Assembly: GCA_034509495.1 (NCBI GenBank)
Contig: CM067507.1
Coordinates: 29,715,892 to 29,779,891 of the forward strand
Direction: 5' to 3'
DNA from: Acestrorhynchus altus
Lineage: Eukaryota; Chordata; Actinopteri; Characiformes; Acestrorhynchidae
DNA: 64,000 bases
How positions within the stretch are numbered: position 1 is the stretch's first letter; each line of letters opens with the position of its first letter. A program made the position numbers and the translations under genes. Below the pieces are notes generated by a model. The model had not been told where the DNA came from, did no database searches, and worked only from the letters and a program-made list of their open reading frames with translations. Below are positions 61,851 to 64,000 of the stretch, in pieces.

Positions 61851-62599
61851 ACAAAGGAGTACAAAGAAATTTAGCAAGTATGGGAGCATTAGAACCAAAG
61901 GATGCAGTAAGGGAGTTTAGGGATGGATACATTTGATTATGATGAAACAGAGTTTATTTTAACTCAATAAACTGAATTCTGCATTTATTACGTTCTCACA
62001 CCTCCAGTGCCCCTCCAACACCCAGTGTCAATGTTTAGCACCTTTTGTTAGCCCTTATGATCTTTAAGAACTTGACTGAAATGAAGATGCGGATTAATGT
62101 CAAAAAAGTTGCTTGTCAGCTTGTCAAAAGCAATAAAAGAACAAGAACACTGCAGTATCTGACCTATTTTTCTTTTAGAAGCAAAATGGGTTATTAAGAC
62201 ACTGGAGCCATAAGTAGGCATATGAACTAAGCTTAACTGTCATTCTCAGATATGATGCCATGGGCGTGCACAAACAAAAACAATGTTCTAATGTTACAGT
62301 AAACATTGGTGTTTTCAAGCTATTCCTCAATAAAATGTGCCCCTGAAAAGAAACCACTGAAATGTAAAGGCTGAACTGCAGTGAAAGTGAAGTAGAACAG
62401 GTTGCCCTATTTATGTTATATGAGATAAAACCAGATATCTCCTTGACAGAACAGGCATATCTACACTATACTAGTCAAAAACAATAGATTAAGAATAGTG
62501 CTGTCGACATTTATGTGATAAAACATTTAACAACTAACCTGTCCATGTTTCGAGGCATTTAACCATATTTGGCCAAAACCTTCTCCCGGAAATCTCTCC
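61851..62599. other. Unassigned non-coding sequence
   Basis: I see no gene or recognisable repeat. Confidence 0.45.
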
Positions 62600-63045
62600 T
62601 TATACATAGCTGTAACAATTGAGTGCTGCTTAGCAGATGAAGACAGACGAGGGAAGCGGATGTACTTGCAGGGGTTGAGGATTTAATAGCAAAATGACAT
62701 GAATCCAAAACAAACACTCTGACAAACACTAGGAATAAATGAGAACTCGTGGTATAAAACACATGGTAACAACCAGATACTTTACAGACACGTCAACAAA
62801 CAACAACAAAAGGACTGACTGAAACAAAGGGTCTTGAATACACGGACAGAAGTACACACACCTGGGACACAATGGTGACTGGGCAGAGTTACAAAGGAGA
62901 CACAGGTGGGAGTGGGCGGAGCAAGGGAGGAGACAGGACCAAAACAGAACAAAACAAAACACAGTCAGAGGCACATGGGGAAAGACAGAACAAAGAAAAG
63001 ATGGGAAGACAGGAGGGTAACAGGACTGATATGTCACAATAACCA
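62600..63045. mobile_element. Unclassified fish interspersed repeat
   Basis: The style (GGGGTTGAGGATTTAATAGC, AACAACAACAAAAGGACTGA, GAATACACGGACAGAAGTAC, ACACAGGTGGGAGTGGGCGG, GAGGAGACAGGACCAAAACA, ACAGGACTGATATGTCACA) matches a class of A-rich teleost repeats. A similar style appears at about 42400-42575 inside the composite element. Possible ends are TGTAACAATT and GATATGTCACA, but neither an LTR structure nor inverted repeats can be shown. Confidence 0.5.
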
Positions 63046-64000
63046 AACATTTCAGACAGTCGATAACATTTTACTTCTGATGTATATAAGAATAAAATCT
63101 CGACTCACAGTTTTTCACACTCTTTCTTCTACCTTCCCATCTCTCTCTCTAAAGGTCTGAAACTGTTACTCAGCAGATTAAGAGATTTTATTTCTGAAAT
63201 CATCAAAACATTGCTTTGATGAACAAAATTAAATGTTTTAATGCATGGGCACCACTTATAAAAAAGAATAGACTCAATAGAATAGAGTTTTTCACAAGAC
63301 ACATTGCTAAACATCTAGGCCTAGGCTTTATCTGTGTCTGCAAAACTAGATTTTGTGTCCTTGATAAAGCAAATGCACATTACACAGATGTGCATTAATA
63401 CTACAGCTTTAAAATAAACATTCAAACTGTAATGTGCGCTTAAAGTAGGCTTACATTTCCCAGACCGGCAAACACACCACACTACACCATTAAGAGTCCT
63501 TGGATAAGACTCCTAACACTATATTCTCCTACCTCAAATGTAAGTGACTCTAGAAAAGTATGTTTTATTTAAAAGCTCATTTACAGTAACTTATATAATC
63601 TGTTCTGTATCCCTCAAGTTGTCATAAGAGAAAACCCATCTCAGTGATGGCCTTGAGTTATTCTGCGGGAAAAGTGGTTAGTGCGCTGCCAAATGTTGTG
63701 CTTTTGTACCACATGTCTTTTGCAGGCTGGGAGTATCGAAGGTCTTGTAATAAGCACTCATGCTGTTACCACACTTCACAGAGAGTGAGCACATACTGTA
63801 CATCTATCTGACGAGAGGAATGTGGAAGGATTTGATAGCACGGGAAACTTAATTCAGCACGTGCAAGATTGCGATGGAAGTGCCACGAGCGAAAAACAGG
63901 TGCATTCGTACTTTAGTTTTAACATTAAGGGAAGTGATTCAGGAGGAATATGAAATGAGTAAAGTTTATAAAGAAGGTGAAGAAGAATCGGATGAGTTTA
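63046..64000. other. Unassigned sequence with a possible degenerate tRNA-derived SINE
   Basis: GTGGTTAGTGCGCTGCC at 63673-63689 is a good tRNA-like A-box, but the expected B-box about 50 bp on (GCTGGGAGTATCGAAGG) is degraded, so a SINE head is only a possibility. The rest shows no recognisable gene. Sequence to 64000 is of normal complexity and open-ended. Confidence 0.3.

Noticed and set aside
63660..63760. Possible tRNA gene (A-box-like GTGGTTAGTGCGCTG)
   Set aside because: The B-box is degraded and no cloverleaf or acceptor stem can be formed; at best it is a decayed SINE head.

Overview
The window looks like nuclear DNA from a ray-finned fish, most likely an otophysan (catfish, characin, knifefish or similar). 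The reasons are AT-rich sequence, very long CA/GT and TA microsatellites, and an unusually dense population of decayed Tc1-like transposons, together with fish-type MITEs, SINEs and LINE 3' tails. This identification rests on remembered repeat families and not on a database search. I recognise no host protein-coding gene, rRNA or tRNA gene on either strand. Nearly all open frames of 60-180 codons are chance frames, translated microsatellites, or transposase and reverse-transcriptase fragments. The window is therefore best read as a gene desert or the inside of a very large intron.

Layout. 0-10 kb: a mariner-type non-autonomous element, microsatellites and two eroded Tc1 transposases on the minus strand. 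10.4-11.4 kb: an ATC/AAT-rich minisatellite split by a LINE 3' fragment. 14.4-21.5 kb: a decayed hAT transposase of the KIAA1586-like type on the minus strand, a reverse-strand SINE, two copies of a TTAA-flanked (piggyBac-like) family, a MITE and a Tc1 relic. 22.5-28.1 kb: two unexplained local tandem duplications among three more Tc1 relics. 31-34 kb: retrotransposon tails and a third copy of the TTAA family. 34-37 kb and 39.5-40.6 kb: comparatively repeat-free DNA with homeodomain-type AT motifs. 41.5-44.8 kb: a 3.3-kb element bounded by inverted ends and TA, holding a roughly 30-unit minisatellite into which a LINE has inserted. 46-54 kb: an internally deleted Tc1 with both ends, further Tc1 relics, MITEs, the longest TTAA-family copies and a large trinucleotide inverted repeat. 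54-64 kb: mostly unique sequence, including the best candidate conserved non-coding stretches (55.1-56.2 and 58.8-59.6 kb), plus a hAT MITE with target duplication and SINE/LINE tail fragments.

The genes here do not form a working system. What the window records is layered transposition. Four points stand out. A TTAA-flanked repeat family can be aligned from five copies within the window. A SINE and a LINE share one 3' tail, which suggests a mobilisation partnership. Two different minisatellites each host a LINE fragment. Two local duplications keep open reading frames. I found no CRISPR, operon-like or novel enzymatic system.
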